The translations under genes were made by a program, and so were the position numbers. DNA of 64,000 nt, taken from contig NZ_FMAH01000008.1 of the NCBI RefSeq assembly GCF_900094545.1, positions 1-64,000 on the forward strand, read 5' to 3'. Position 1 is the stretch's first letter; each line of letters opens with the position of its first letter. The stretch is from Martinezella miluonensis (GTDB lineage Bacteria > Pseudomonadota > Alphaproteobacteria > Rhizobiales > Rhizobiaceae). Under the pieces are notes generated by a model. It searched no databases. It had not been told where the DNA came from and was given only the letters and a program-made list of their open reading frames with translations. Below, in pieces: positions 55,708 to 64,000 of this stretch.

Positions 55708-58700
55708 CTAATGAAAATTGCGGCCTCGCGGTATGACTCTCGCCGTTTCCACGCCATTGCTGCGACCTTCCGCCTCGGCCTCGGCACCGGATGCACGCAA
55801 AAGCAAGGCCGGTTTCTTCTTCTGCCTGTGATCCATGGTCGGCCGTAATGCTTCATCTGCCCGGTCGCTGACACCGAAACGCCTTGCCTCGCGCTGGAGA
55901 ATGCCGAGTGCCGGCGTCATGTCCTCGATATGATCGGCCACCACATGGATGACGCCGCTTTCGCTCTGCAGGCGGCCACGGATTTTCACCAGTCGCGCCC
56001 CCATGACGATGGCGCGGTATTTCTCGAACTTTTTCGGCCAGACGATCGCGTTGGCGACGCCGGTCTCGTCCTCCAGGGTCATAAAGATCACCCCATTGGC
56101 CGATCCCGGCCGCTGGCGCACCAGCACCAATCCGGCAATCGTCACCATCCGGCCACTCGCGACATTGGGCAGATCCCGGCTCTGCACGATGCCCATGCGC
56201 GCGAAATCGGCTCGCAGGAAGGAAACCGGATGTGCCTTCAGGGATAGCGACAGATAGCGATAATCCTCGATGACCTGCTCGCCGGGCAGCATTTCAGGCA
56301 GCGTAACGGCCAGCTCGACCTGCAGCTCCGTGTGATCGTTGAGATCGAAGAGGGGAAGTTTTTCGGCGGCACTGCCGGCATCGAGCGCCCGCACCGCCCA
56401 TAGCGCCTCACGCCGGCTGAGACCGATCGAGCCGAATGCATCCGCATCCCCCAGGCGCTCGATCTGCGCCTTGGCAAGCCCGGAGCGCAGCCAGAGATCG
56501 CGCACGGATCGATAGCCATCGCCACGACGCGTGACAAGCAGTTCTATCTCCTTATCCGATAGGCCTTTAACCTGCCTGAAGCCGAGACGGACTGCACATT
56601 GCGTCTTGATATCGTCGCGCATCGACGCGTGGCGCCGCTCGATCGCACCCGGATCGAAACGCGCCTTCTCCAGCAGGCAATCCCAACTCGAACGATTGAT
56701 ATCCACCGGCCGAACCTCGACGCCATGCTCGCGCGCATCGCGCACCAGCTGCGCCGGCGCATAAAAGCCCATCGGCTGGGCATTCAGGATCGCCACACAG
56801 AAGACGTCGGGATAATAGGTCTTGAGCCAGGAAGAGGCGTAAACGAGAAGAGCAAAGGAAGCCGCATGGCTTTCGGGAAAGCCATATTCGCCGAAGCCCT
56901 TGATCTGCTCGAAGCAGTTCTTGGCGAACTCACGGTCGTACCCCTTCGCGGCCATGCCTTCGACCATCTTCTCTTCGAAGGTGTGGATGGTCCCGGTGCG
57001 CTTAAAGGTCGCCATGGCTCGTCGCAGCTTGTCCGCCTCCGCAGGCGTGAATCCGGCCGCCGTAATGGCGATCTGCATTGCCTGTTCCTGAAACAGCGGA
57101 ACGCCTAGCGTTCGCTTCAGTACCTCCTTCAGCTCCGGGCTCGGATAGTCGAGCTCCTTTCCCGCCCGCTCGGCCTCACGTCGCTTGAGATAGGGGTGCA
57201 CCATATTACCCTGGATCGGGCCAGGCCGAACAATCGCCACCTCGATGACCAGATCATAGAATCTGCGAGGCCGTAAACGCGGTAACATGCTCATCTGCGC
57301 CCGGCTTTCGATCTGAAAGACGCCGATCGTATCGGCACGGCAGATCATGTCATAGACCGGTTTGCCGTCGGGATAGTTGGCATAACCAAGATCGGCGAGC
57401 TGCTTCTTCACATCGTAATGCAGCAGCAACAGATCGAAAGCCTTGGCAAGACAGGTCAGCATGCCAAGCGCCAACACGTCGATCTTCAATATGTTGAGAT
57501 TGTCGAGATCGTCCTTGTTCCACTCGATCATATAGCGACCATCCATCGCCGTATGCATGATTGGTACGACCTCATCCAGCCGATCCCGGGTGATGACAAA
57601 ACCGCCGACATGCTGAGTTAGATGCCGCGGAAATCCCATCAGCGTCGATGCATAGGAAAGGACATTCCGCGTCGTCTTGTCGGTGAGATCGAGGCCGGCA
57701 ACCTTCGCTTCGCGCTCGGACAGTTCCTCCGTCGACCAGCCCCAGACGCCGCTTGCAAGAGCTGATTGCACATCCTCCGACAGGCCGAAGGCCTTGGCTA
57801 CTTCGCGGCCAGCGGAACGCGCCCGATAGCTGGTGACCGCCGCCGTCAGCCCGGCATGTTCGATTTGGTAATGGTCATAGATAAACTGAATGACCTCTTC
57901 ACGCTTCTCATGCTCGAAATCGACGTCGATATCAGGCGGCTCCTCGCGCTCCGTCGAGATGAAACGCTCGAACAGGAGCATCGTAATCTCCGGATTGACC
58001 TCAGTAATCCTGAGGCAGTAGCAAACCGTCGAATTGGCAGCTGATCCACGCCCCTGGCACAGGATATTCTCACTGCGGGCAAACTCCATGATCCGATGCA
58101 CCGTCAGGAAATAGGGCTCATATTGCCGCTCGCGGATGAGCTTGAGCTCATGCTCGATCTGCTTTGAGACCTTTTCGGGAACCTCCCCGGAATAACGCCA
58201 TTTCGCGCCCTCCCATGTCAGCCTCTCCAGCGTTTCCGAAACGGTTTCGCCATCGGTGCTTTCGTCGGGATAATTGTGCTTCAACTCATCCAGTGAGAAA
58301 GAAAGCCGGCTAAAAAACTTCTGCGTATTGGCGATCGCTTTTGGGTAATCCCTGAAAAGACGCGCCATTTCCGCAGCATCCTTCATATAGCGTTCGGCAT
58401 TAGCCGCCAGCTTGAAGCCGGCCTCGGCAATCGGCACATGCTCGCGGATCGAAACGACGATATCGGCAAGCGGCTTGCGTTCGGTCGTATGATAGAGCGG
58501 CTGGTTGCTGGCGATCAACCGCACCCCGTTGCGCAGCGCGATGGTGGAGAGCGTGGCAAAGACCAGCCGATCCCGGCCGTCATAGGTCGGCGACAGGACC
58601 ATATGCAGCTTCCGGCCGAAGCGCATCCATAGCCGCTTCAGGCATTGCTCCAGCTTTTCCTGCCCCTCCTGCGTCTCGACGCTTTCCGCATCTGGAATGA

Positions 58701-59175
58701 GCGCCAGCATTATCTCGTCGCCCCATTTCTCAAGGTCGCTTTCCTTGAGAACGCAGACACCTTTTTCGCCGCTCAGATTGCCGGCACTCAACAGCCGACA
58801 GAGATGCGCCCAGCCTGTGCGGTTCTCCGGATAGGCAAGAATATCCGGCGTGCCGTCCGAAAACACCAACCGAGCACCGGGCTGGAAAGGGACCGGCTTT
58901 AGGAGCGGTTTTTCCGGCTTGCCCGTAGCTCGAAGCTCCAGATTCTTCTTAGCGGCCTCTTTGTATTTTTCCGAGAGAACTTTGGTATGCGCATGCGCCT
59001 TGACCACGCCGGCAACCGAATTGCGATCGGCAATTCCAAACCCGGACAGTTTCACGATAGCGGCTTGCGCCACGATCTCTTCCGGATGCGAGGCGCCTTC
59101 GAGAAAGGAGAAGTTCGTTCTCACCCCGATCTCGAAGAAAGGGGGAGGTTCGTGAAAGCTCGGGCGCGCGTTCAT
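55708..59175 (-). CDS. dnaE2: Error-prone DNA polymerase DnaE2
   Basis: A ~1155-residue C-family polymerase. PHP domain at the N-terminus ([20 protein letters not shown]), catalytic Asp pair in [16 protein letters not shown] near residue 412, Helix-hairpin-helix near residue 880 and an OB fold near residue 1010 ([19 protein letters not shown]). It performs lesion bypass with ImuA and ImuB. The ATG at 59175 overlaps imuB by 4 nt; an upstream ATG at 59199 is possible. Confidence 0.95.
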   Translation of the reverse strand: MNARPSFHEPPPFFEIGVRTNFSFLEGASHPEEIVAQAAIVKLSGFGIADRNSVAGVVKAHAHTKVLSEKYKEAAKKNLELRATGKPEKPLLKPVPFQPGARLVFSDGTPDILAYPENRTGWAHLCRLLSAGNLSGEKGVCVLKESDLEKWGDEIMLALIPDAESVETQEGQEKLEQCLKRLWMRFGRKLHMVLSPTYDGRDRLVFATLSTIALRNGVRLIASNQPLYHTTERKPLADIVVSIREHVPIAEAGFKLAANAERYMKDAAEMARLFRDYPKAIANTQKFFSRLSFSLDELKHNYPDESTDGETVSETLERLTWEGAKWRYSGEVPEKVSKQIEHELKLIRERQYEPYFLTVHRIMEFARSENILCQGRGSAANSTVCYCLRITEVNPEITMLLFERFISTEREEPPDIDVDFEHEKREEVIQFIYDHYQIEHAGLTAAVTSYRARSAGREVAKAFGLSEDVQSALASGVWGWSTEELSEREAKVAGLDLTDKTTRNVLSYASTLMGFPRHLTQHVGGFVITRDRLDEVVPIMHTAMDGRYMIEWNKDDLDNLNILKIDVLALGMLTCLAKAFDLLLLHYDVKKQLADLGYANYPDGKPVYDMICRADTIGVFQIESRAQMSMLPRLRPRRFYDLVIEVAIVRPGPIQGNMVHPYLKRREAERAGKELDYPSPELKEVLKRTLGVPLFQEQAMQIAITAAGFTPAEADKLRRAMATFKRTGTIHTFEEKMVEGMAAKGYDREFAKNCFEQIKGFGEYGFPESHAASFALLVYASSWLKTYYPDVFCVAILNAQPMGFYAPAQLVRDAREHGVEVRPVDINRSSWDCLLEKARFDPGAIERRHASMRDDIKTQCAVRLGFRQVKGLSDKEIELLVTRRGDGYRSVRDLWLRSGLAKAQIERLGDADAFGSIGLSRREALWAVRALDAGSAAEKLPLFDLNDHTELQVELAVTLPEMLPGEQVIEDYRYLSLSLKAHPVSFLRADFARMGIVQSRDLPNVASGRMVTIAGLVLVRQRPGSANGVIFMTLEDETGVANAIVWPKKFEKYRAIVMGARLVKIRGRLQSESGVIHVVADHIEDMTPALGILQREARRFGVSDRADEALRPTMDHRQKKKPALLLRASGAEAEAEGRSNGVETARVIPRGRNFH

Positions 59176-60800
59176 GCGAAGACCCCGTGCATATACCAAT
59201 CCGGTCCCGTTCCGCTTCGGCCGTAGAGACCCTTGCGGAACAACCAGAAGCGATGGCCCTCTTCATCCTCGATCTGAAAATAATCGCGGGCAGGCTCCTC
59301 CTTTTCCTCAAGCCACCATTCCGCCGAAAGCCGTTCCGGCCCCTCGGCCCGCTGCACGCGATGCATGACCCGCCGCCAGCGGAATTGCCGGGGAGGACCG
59401 TCGGGCACCTCGGCAGCGACAGTTTCGATCAACTCCGGCATACGAAATAGCCGCAGCGGCCGCTCGCCGCGGAAAAAGCCGTGGCCGGCATAGTCGCTGC
59501 CCGTCCGTCTATGAGCGGCAAGAACATGCATGGCCGGCACCGACCGGGAGGCCCGCTCGGGAATATGGCTCTGCCGCAATTCGACCCCCTGCAGGCAATC
59601 CGGCCCCAGCCGGGCGGCCACCCGATCGACAAAGGCGGCAAGCGAGCTGTCCTGTCGGCCTTCTCCGACGAAGTCGCCTTGCGTTGCATCGAAGGCCGCA
59701 TGCTGCAGTACATTGAGACGGACGATCTCGAAACCATAGCCGACATCGAGATCGTCATGGATGGCGGTGAAGCGCTCCGTAAACAGGCTGGCGATCCGCC
59801 TTGGCTCCCGCAGCGGCTGCGATGCGCCGGCGGCAATGCGGAAGACCTCGCCATCCACTCTGAAGAGCAGAAGCTCGAAGGAACGGCCGCCGACACCGCG
59901 TGCCTCCAGCCCCGGCTTCAGGGTTTCGGCGAGCTGCCGGGCGAGCTCCAGAAGATCGGCTTCCGCTTGCACCGGCTCGGCAAGCCGGCGCTCGGCCGAC
60001 AATTGCGCCACTGGCCGACGCGGCGAGATCGGCTCCTCGACGAGACCAACGGCCTGATCGAGCCGCAATAGCAGCTGCGTGCCGAAACGACGGGCAAGCG
60101 GCGCACGCGGCGCGGCCAGAAGATCGCCCGTCTGCTTCAAGCCCATCTTCTGCAAGGCCGCAACGGTCTCCTCGCCGAGCCTCAAGGACGCCACAGGCAA
60201 CGGCGCCAAGGCCTCCTCCATGGCCTCCGGAGGAACGACACGACTGTCGTCAAAGCGGGCTACGGCCCAAGACAGACCCGGCGCGGAGGAAATGGCGCCG
60301 CGCACATCGAGCCCCAACCGGGAAATCCGGATCAAGACGTCTTCGAGCAGCGCCTCTTCGCCGCCGAAGAGATGGGCGCAGCCGGTAATATCCAGAAACA
60401 GGCCGTCCTTGCCGTCGATCGCTACCAGCGGCGTATAGCGGTCGCACCAGTCGGCGATCGCTTCCAAAAGCTTGCGATCCGCTGCCGGATCCTCCTCGAC
60501 GATATCAAGGATAGGGCAGATCGCCTTGGCCTCGGCCACGCCCTGGCCCGGCTTCAGGCCGATCATCTCCGCCCGCTCGTTGAGCGCGGTCAGCCGCATG
60601 GCGTTGTTGAGCTTGCCGGCGCAGACGAGCGGCGGCGTTTCAAGCCTGCCTGTCGAACGCCAGGACAGGCCCCAGCGCTTGCGGGCGATGCGGTCGGTCG
60701 GCAGATGCGGGAAGGTCAGCGCCAGAATGCGCTGCGTGTTCGCCGGGAAAGGCAGGGCATTGAATGTCGGAGACAGGGGCAAAGCGGCGGTCATGGGCAT
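59172..60800 (-). CDS. imuB: ImuB, catalytically inactive Y-family polymerase-like protein
   Basis: A 542-residue DinB/UmuC-like protein acting as the mutasome hub. [16 protein letters not shown] near residue 25, [20 protein letters not shown] near residue 81, [20 protein letters not shown] near residue 119. Where active Y-polymerases have the catalytic D/E, this lacks the standard SIDE motif. The C-terminus is Trp- and Glu-rich. Starts inside imuA's 3' end. Confidence 0.9.
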   Translation of the reverse strand: MPMTAALPLSPTFNALPFPANTQRILALTFPHLPTDRIARKRWGLSWRSTGRLETPPLVCAGKLNNAMRLTALNERAEMIGLKPGQGVAEAKAICPILDIVEEDPAADRKLLEAIADWCDRYTPLVAIDGKDGLFLDITGCAHLFGGEEALLEDVLIRISRLGLDVRGAISSAPGLSWAVARFDDSRVVPPEAMEEALAPLPVASLRLGEETVAALQKMGLKQTGDLLAAPRAPLARRFGTQLLLRLDQAVGLVEEPISPRRPVAQLSAERRLAEPVQAEADLLELARQLAETLKPGLEARGVGGRSFELLLFRVDGEVFRIAAGASQPLREPRRIASLFTERFTAIHDDLDVGYGFEIVRLNVLQHAAFDATQGDFVGEGRQDSSLAAFVDRVAARLGPDCLQGVELRQSHIPERASRSVPAMHVLAAHRRTGSDYAGHGFFRGERPLRLFRMPELIETVAAEVPDGPPRQFRWRRVMHRVQRAEGPERLSAEWWLEEKEEPARDYFQIEDEEGHRFWLFRKGLYGRSGTGPDWYMHGVFA

Positions 60801-61605
60801 TCCACTCCAGGGTTATGGAAAGAGGCGCCGGGTTGCGGCTCTTTTCCAAGGTCAGACGAAAGGCCGGGTGACCGATGCTGCCGCTAAGCACCGATCCATC
60901 CGGCAGGGGCCGCGCCTGCGCCGGCGCGGGTTCGACGGAAAAGCGGAAGAGGGCGCTGCTCGCCTCCTCCTCGCCTCCCTGTCGCAACAGAAACAAGGGC
61001 CGTCCTGCCGCCTTGGCCCTTAACGCCAGCCGCCGGCTTTCGGTCAGGCCGAAACGAGCCGGATTGCCACGCACTTCCAGAATGACAACCGCAAAGGCCG
61101 CACTGCTAAGCGCTGCCTCCGCCAGCCAGAGTGCTTCCTCCAGCTTGCGCGGCGAGGCCTGCAGGAAGGCCGACGGCGCCAGTCCGAAATCCTGAAGACC
61201 GATGGCGTAGGGCAGGCCCGCCTCCATTGTGGCGACCGTATCGCCGATCCACAGGATCGGAGAGATGGCCGCGTCTGTGCCTGACGCCTGTGCATGCAGC
61301 CGCGCGGCTAGCGCAAGGGTAAAGCCGCTGGCCGACCCGGCATCGCGCAGGCCGAGCGAGCGGATTTCCGTCAGCGCATCGAGCGCCACGCCGCCCTGCA
61401 TCGCGGCATCGAGATCGTCGACCCCGACCGCAAGAAGCGGCTGCTCGGGCAGGGGCTTCGCAAGACCTGCCGACCTCGTGGCCGGCTTGTCCGCCAGCGC
61501 TTCATGCGCTGCCGCGGCCAGTGCCGGGATCGGCCTGCCTTCCAGTCGGGCAATGGTTTCACGCAGGGCAAAAAGCGTTTCCCGCGCCACGGCAGCCTCG
61601 GCCAT
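60640..61605 (-). CDS. imuA: ImuA, RecA-like mutasome protein
   Basis: A 321-residue SulA/RecA-like protein: ALRETIARLEG near residue 11, VGVDDLDAAMQGGVALDALT near residue 61, ILWIGDTVATMEAGLPYAIG near residue 116. It is the first gene of the SOS mutagenesis cassette. The ATG at 61605 lies 24 nt from a LexA box and 8 nt from GGAG. Its frame overlaps imuB by about 160 nt, unusually long. Confidence 0.85.
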   Translation of the reverse strand: MAEAAVARETLFALRETIARLEGRPIPALAAAAHEALADKPATRSAGLAKPLPEQPLLAVGVDDLDAAMQGGVALDALTEIRSLGLRDAGSASGFTLALAARLHAQASGTDAAISPILWIGDTVATMEAGLPYAIGLQDFGLAPSAFLQASPRKLEEALWLAEAALSSAAFAVVILEVRGNPARFGLTESRRLALRAKAAGRPLFLLRQGGEEEASSALFRFSVEPAPAQARPLPDGSVLSGSIGHPAFRLTLEKSRNPAPLSITLEWNAHDRRFAPVSDIQCPAFPGEHAAHSGADLPASADRPHRPQALGPVLAFDRQA

Positions 61606-61628
61606 GACGTTCACTCCAGATCGATAAT

Positions 61629-61643
61629 GTTCCTGTTATGTTC
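61629..61643. promoter_or_regulatory. LexA (SOS) box of the imuA-imuB-dnaE2 operon
   Basis: GTTCCTGTTATGTTC, a perfect GTTC-N7-GTTC direct repeat, the alphaproteobacterial LexA site. It lies 24 nt upstream of imuA. Confidence 0.85.
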
Positions 61644-61768
61644 TTATGGATTCCAGAGCTTGGTGAAAGAGTCAACACCATTTCATAAGAAAATATTCCT
61701 TCGCTTGAATCCGCTCTCGTAAAAGCTGCGCAAAGTCTCTATATGACCAGCCAAGGAAGGAAGCATTC

Positions 61769-62206
61769 ATGGCTCGCATTGACCAGAGCGAGGATTGGCG
61801 GGACCGCCACGCGCCCTCAATCAGCACATTCGAATCTCTGGCCATGGAGGCTTACAGCCACCTGCCGGACGAATTCCGCTCGCTCACCGGCAACCTCATC
61901 ATTCTCATCGAGGATTTTCCCGATGACGAAGTGTTCGAGGATATGGCGCTGGAAACCCCTTTCGACCTGCTCGGCCTCTTCGAAGGCCGCGGCATCTCGG
62001 AGCGTTTCACCGCCCAGACCGGGGATATGCCGAACAAGATCCGCCTCTACCGCCGGCCGATCATCGATTATTGGGCTGAGAACGAGGAAACCCTCGGCGA
62101 TATCATCACCCATGTCCTGATCCACGAGATCGGTCACCATTTTGGCCTGAGCGACGAGGACATTGAGCGCATCGAGGCGAGCGCCGAAGAAGCGACGGAT
62201 CGGTGA
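61769..62206 (+). CDS. Zincin-like metallopeptidase family protein
   Basis: A 145-residue DUF1025 (MMP-like) protein. Zinc motif HEIGHHFGLSDEDIERIE near residue 120 follows HVLIHE; IIDYWAENEETLGDIITHVL precedes it. A small single-domain zincin, common in alphaproteobacteria, of unknown substrate. GGAAGG precedes the ATG. Confidence 0.88.
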   Translation: MARIDQSEDWRDRHAPSISTFESLAMEAYSHLPDEFRSLTGNLIILIEDFPDDEVFEDMALETPFDLLGLFEGRGISERFTAQTGDMPNKIRLYRRPIIDYWAENEETLGDIITHVLIHEIGHHFGLSDEDIERIEASAEEATDR

Positions 62207-62273
62207 TATCGGCCCTGACCGCAAGACGGTCAGGGAAAGGCATCAGACCTTCGATAAAGCAATTACTTCCGGC

Positions 62274-62480
62274 TTATTGCTCGGAAAGCTTCATATCAGG
62301 ATCGTAATCCTTGCCCGCCACTTCCTTGATGACGGCCTGGCCGCACTGCATCTGGCCGGTCGCAGCATTGAAGGCATAGGTCGGCGAGCCCGACAGCTCC
62401 CAGCCCTTGTTCAGCGCCGCACTCACCTTGTGGCAGAAGGATGCGTCGTCAGGGCCGGTGAGGAAGCGGTAGAGTTTCAT
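62274..62480 (-). CDS. DUF1737 protein
   Basis: A 68-residue protein: MKLYRFLTGPDDASFCHKV, then LNKGWELSGSPTYAF and QCGQAVIKEV, the DUF1737 pattern. Function unknown. A second ATG one codon upstream (62483) exists. Followed upstream by the CitE-like gene on the same strand. Confidence 0.85.
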   Translation of the reverse strand: MKLYRFLTGPDDASFCHKVSAALNKGWELSGSPTYAFNAATGQMQCGQAVIKEVAGKDYDPDMKLSEQ

Positions 62481-62504
62481 CAAGGCATCTTTCTTGTTTT
62501 TCAG

Positions 62505-63434
62505 TCAGACGTCGGTGCGAGGCGTTGCAGCCGCGCCAGGACGCTGCTCGATCAGGCGAGCTTTATGGACGAGTCTCTCCGCCTGGACAAGGTGCAGCCG
62601 CTCCACCATCCGCCCGCCGAGGTTCACGACATTGAGAGTTTCGGCGCCCGGTTCGGCAAAGGCTGATATGATGGCTTCGGCCTCGGCAATGGCAGCTTCA
62701 TCGGGACCAAAGTGCCGGTTGGCCGCCTCGATCTGGTTCGGATGGATCAGCATCTTGCCGGCAAATCCCATGATGCGGCCCTGGCCGCATTCGGCGTCGA
62801 ATTCCTCGGCATTCTTGAAGTCGTTGAAGACGCTGTCGATAGCCTCGAGCCCATAGGCGCTGACCGCCAGCACCACCTGCATCAGCCAGGGCACGACATA
62901 GGTGCGGCCGGGTTGGGGCAGAACACCCGTTTCCTTTCTGAGGTCGTTGAGGCCGACGACGAAGCAATCGAGCCGGCTGCCCGCCGTGCGCCCGGCCTCG
63001 GCGATCGCAGCTGCATTCAGGATGCCGCGCGGCGTCTCGATCATCGCCCAGATGCGCAGGCCCTCCGGCGCATCGGCTTCCGCGAGCCGGTCGCTGACAC
63101 CAGTCACGTCCTGCGGCTCGTCCACTTTCGGCAGCAGCACCGCATCCGGTTCCAGCTCCACGACCAGCTCCAGATCGCCAGCGCCGAAATTGGAGGAAAG
63201 CGCATTGATGCGGATGATCCGCTCCTTGCCGGGAAGTGGGGACGCGGCGAAAAAGGCGCGCAAATTCTCCCGCGCCTCGGCCTTCTTCTCCGGCGAGACG
63301 GAATCTTCGAGATCGAAAATGACGGCGTCGCAATCGAGGCTCGAAAGCTTGTCCAGCGCGCGGCGGTTGATGGCGGGAACGCTCAAGACCGAACGGCGCA
63401 GGCGGGCGGGGCGGGAAGGGGAAAATTCGCTCAT
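62505..63434 (-). CDS. HpcH/HpaI-CitE family CoA lyase-like protein
   Basis: A 309-residue TIM-barrel lyase of the CitE/malyl-CoA lyase group. RSVLSVPAINRRALDKLSSL near residue 14, DAVIFDLEDSVSPEKK near residue 36, MIETPRGILNA near residue 140 and GKMLIHPNQIEAAN near residue 238. Substrate could be malyl-, citramalyl- or mesaconyl-CoA. No citrate lyase partners are present, so CitE-like is safer than a named enzyme. Confidence 0.88.
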   Translation of the reverse strand: MSEFSPSRPARLRRSVLSVPAINRRALDKLSSLDCDAVIFDLEDSVSPEKKAEARENLRAFFAASPLPGKERIIRINALSSNFGAGDLELVVELEPDAVLLPKVDEPQDVTGVSDRLAEADAPEGLRIWAMIETPRGILNAAAIAEAGRTAGSRLDCFVVGLNDLRKETGVLPQPGRTYVVPWLMQVVLAVSAYGLEAIDSVFNDFKNAEEFDAECGQGRIMGFAGKMLIHPNQIEAANRHFGPDEAAIAEAEAIISAFAEPGAETLNVVNLGGRMVERLHLVQAERLVHKARLIEQRPGAAATPRTDV

Positions 63435-63545
63435 AGCGCCGTTTTGCCGCGCTTTTAATCGACAGGCAAGTCAACAAAAAGCCACGCTCCTCTTGCAGAT
63501 GAGAAGGAAGAGGACCACATTGCTGGAAGTAGAGAGGTCTCGACC

Positions 63546-63782
63546 ATGCAGAATATCCGTTCCCTGTTTATCGCGCTTGCCGGTGTTACTGTGTTTGCAG
63601 CCATGGCGCTGTTTACCGTTTCGCTCACGCTTGCCGTCGGCGGTATCCTGACCGTGCTCATGGTAGCCCGTGCGATTTCGCTGCGCATGAAGCCTGCGCC
63701 GGTGCGCGCCAAGGCGAAGACGAACAGCCAGCGCGAAATGCGCATCTGGAACGACGGTCGAGGCACGATCATCGATCTCTAA
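63546..63782 (+). CDS. Small membrane protein, 78 aa
   Basis: Two overlapping hydrophobic stretches at residues 6-44 and a basic tail with NSQREMRIWNDGRGTIIDL. Typical of conserved small Rhizobiaceae proteins upstream of leuD. No function can be given. An AG-rich ribosome site precedes ATG. Confidence 0.65.
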   Translation: MQNIRSLFIALAGVTVFAAMALFTVSLTLAVGGILTVLMVARAISLRMKPAPVRAKAKTNSQREMRIWNDGRGTIIDL

Positions 63783-63978
63783 GGTCGAACACAGGATAGG
63801 GGCGGCCTGCTATGCCGGCTGCCAAACCTGTTTGCCCGAGATTCAGGCCTCGTCCTGATTGGCAAGGGCGACCAAAGCGCCGCGTTTTAGAGCACATCCA
63901 AGATTCTCCTTCATTTCGGGCCGGATTTGCTCTATTGGCAGGATAATTCGTGCTTAGACGAGAATGAAGGCAGGACCC

Positions 63979-64000
63979 CATGGACAAGTTCGTGAAGTTG
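63979..64000 (+). CDS. leuD: Start of leuD, 3-isopropylmalate dehydratase small subunit (cut by window end)
   Basis: Only MDKFVKL is visible, matching the conserved N-terminus of LeuD (M-[DE]-KFVKL). Position after the small membrane protein and a CitE-like gene agrees with Rhizobium order. Seven residues cannot prove it. Confidence 0.5.

Overview
The window looks like chromosomal DNA of a Rhizobium-type alphaproteobacterium (Rhizobiaceae). The basis is gene order (rplU-rpmA, obgE-proB-proA-nadD, rlmH/envC-like/ctpA/rppH, imuA-imuB-dnaE2, leuD), Ti/Avh-type conjugation genes, two RIME-like palindromic repeats, a GTTC-N7-GTTC LexA box and an anti-Shine-Dalgarno 'cuckoo' RNA locus. No database search was run; families are assigned from recognised motifs and gene context.

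Layout. (1) 0-23 kb is accessory. It starts with a left-truncated VirB/AvhB type IV secretion operon: virB5 with an abnormal N-terminus, an eexN-type exclusion lipoprotein, and virB6 to virB11. A convergent traG coupling-protein gene and a traD remnant follow; no virB1-4, relaxase or integrase is visible. Next is an unfamiliar cluster: a CmoA-like methyltransferase divergent from an AraC regulator, an EntS-like MFS exporter and a 469-residue protein of unknown family. Then come three XRE regulators, an intact hipBA pair, a CapA-like protein, and an opine/basic-amino-acid type ABC importer that lacks its ATPase but has a divergent LysR regulator. This region ends at the 3' side of a tRNA-Gln gene.

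(2) 23.4-27.9 kb is a complete bufferin-type RiPP locus. An ECF sigma factor and its NrsF (DUF1109) anti-sigma face two tandem DUF2282 precursor genes, followed by a DUF692 MNIO enzyme, a DUF2063 partner and a DoxX protein. Matching ECF-type promoters face both ways in the divergent intergenic region.

(3) 27.9-37.8 kb mixes single genes with decay. It holds a PhyH-like oxygenase, a DUF1003 protein, a tetA/tetR pair with two operator palindromes, a flavin reductase gene frameshifted at a G8 tract, a permease fragment, YigZ, a GyrI-like protein and a cupin. A second hipBA module with a frameshifted hipA lies between a relic of tRNA-Ser sequence and the intact tRNA-Ser(CGA).

(4) 37.8-64 kb is mostly core: ribosomal proteins L21/L27, ObgE, proline synthesis, NadD, RsfS, RlmH, cell-envelope genes (EnvC-like, CtpA, YibQ-like), RppH, bacterioferritin with its ferredoxin, the SOS mutasome ImuA-ImuB-DnaE2, a CitE-like lyase, and the first codons of leuD at the right edge. 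A molybdate cassette (modABC, modE) and the cuckoo RNA locus sit between nadD and rsfS.
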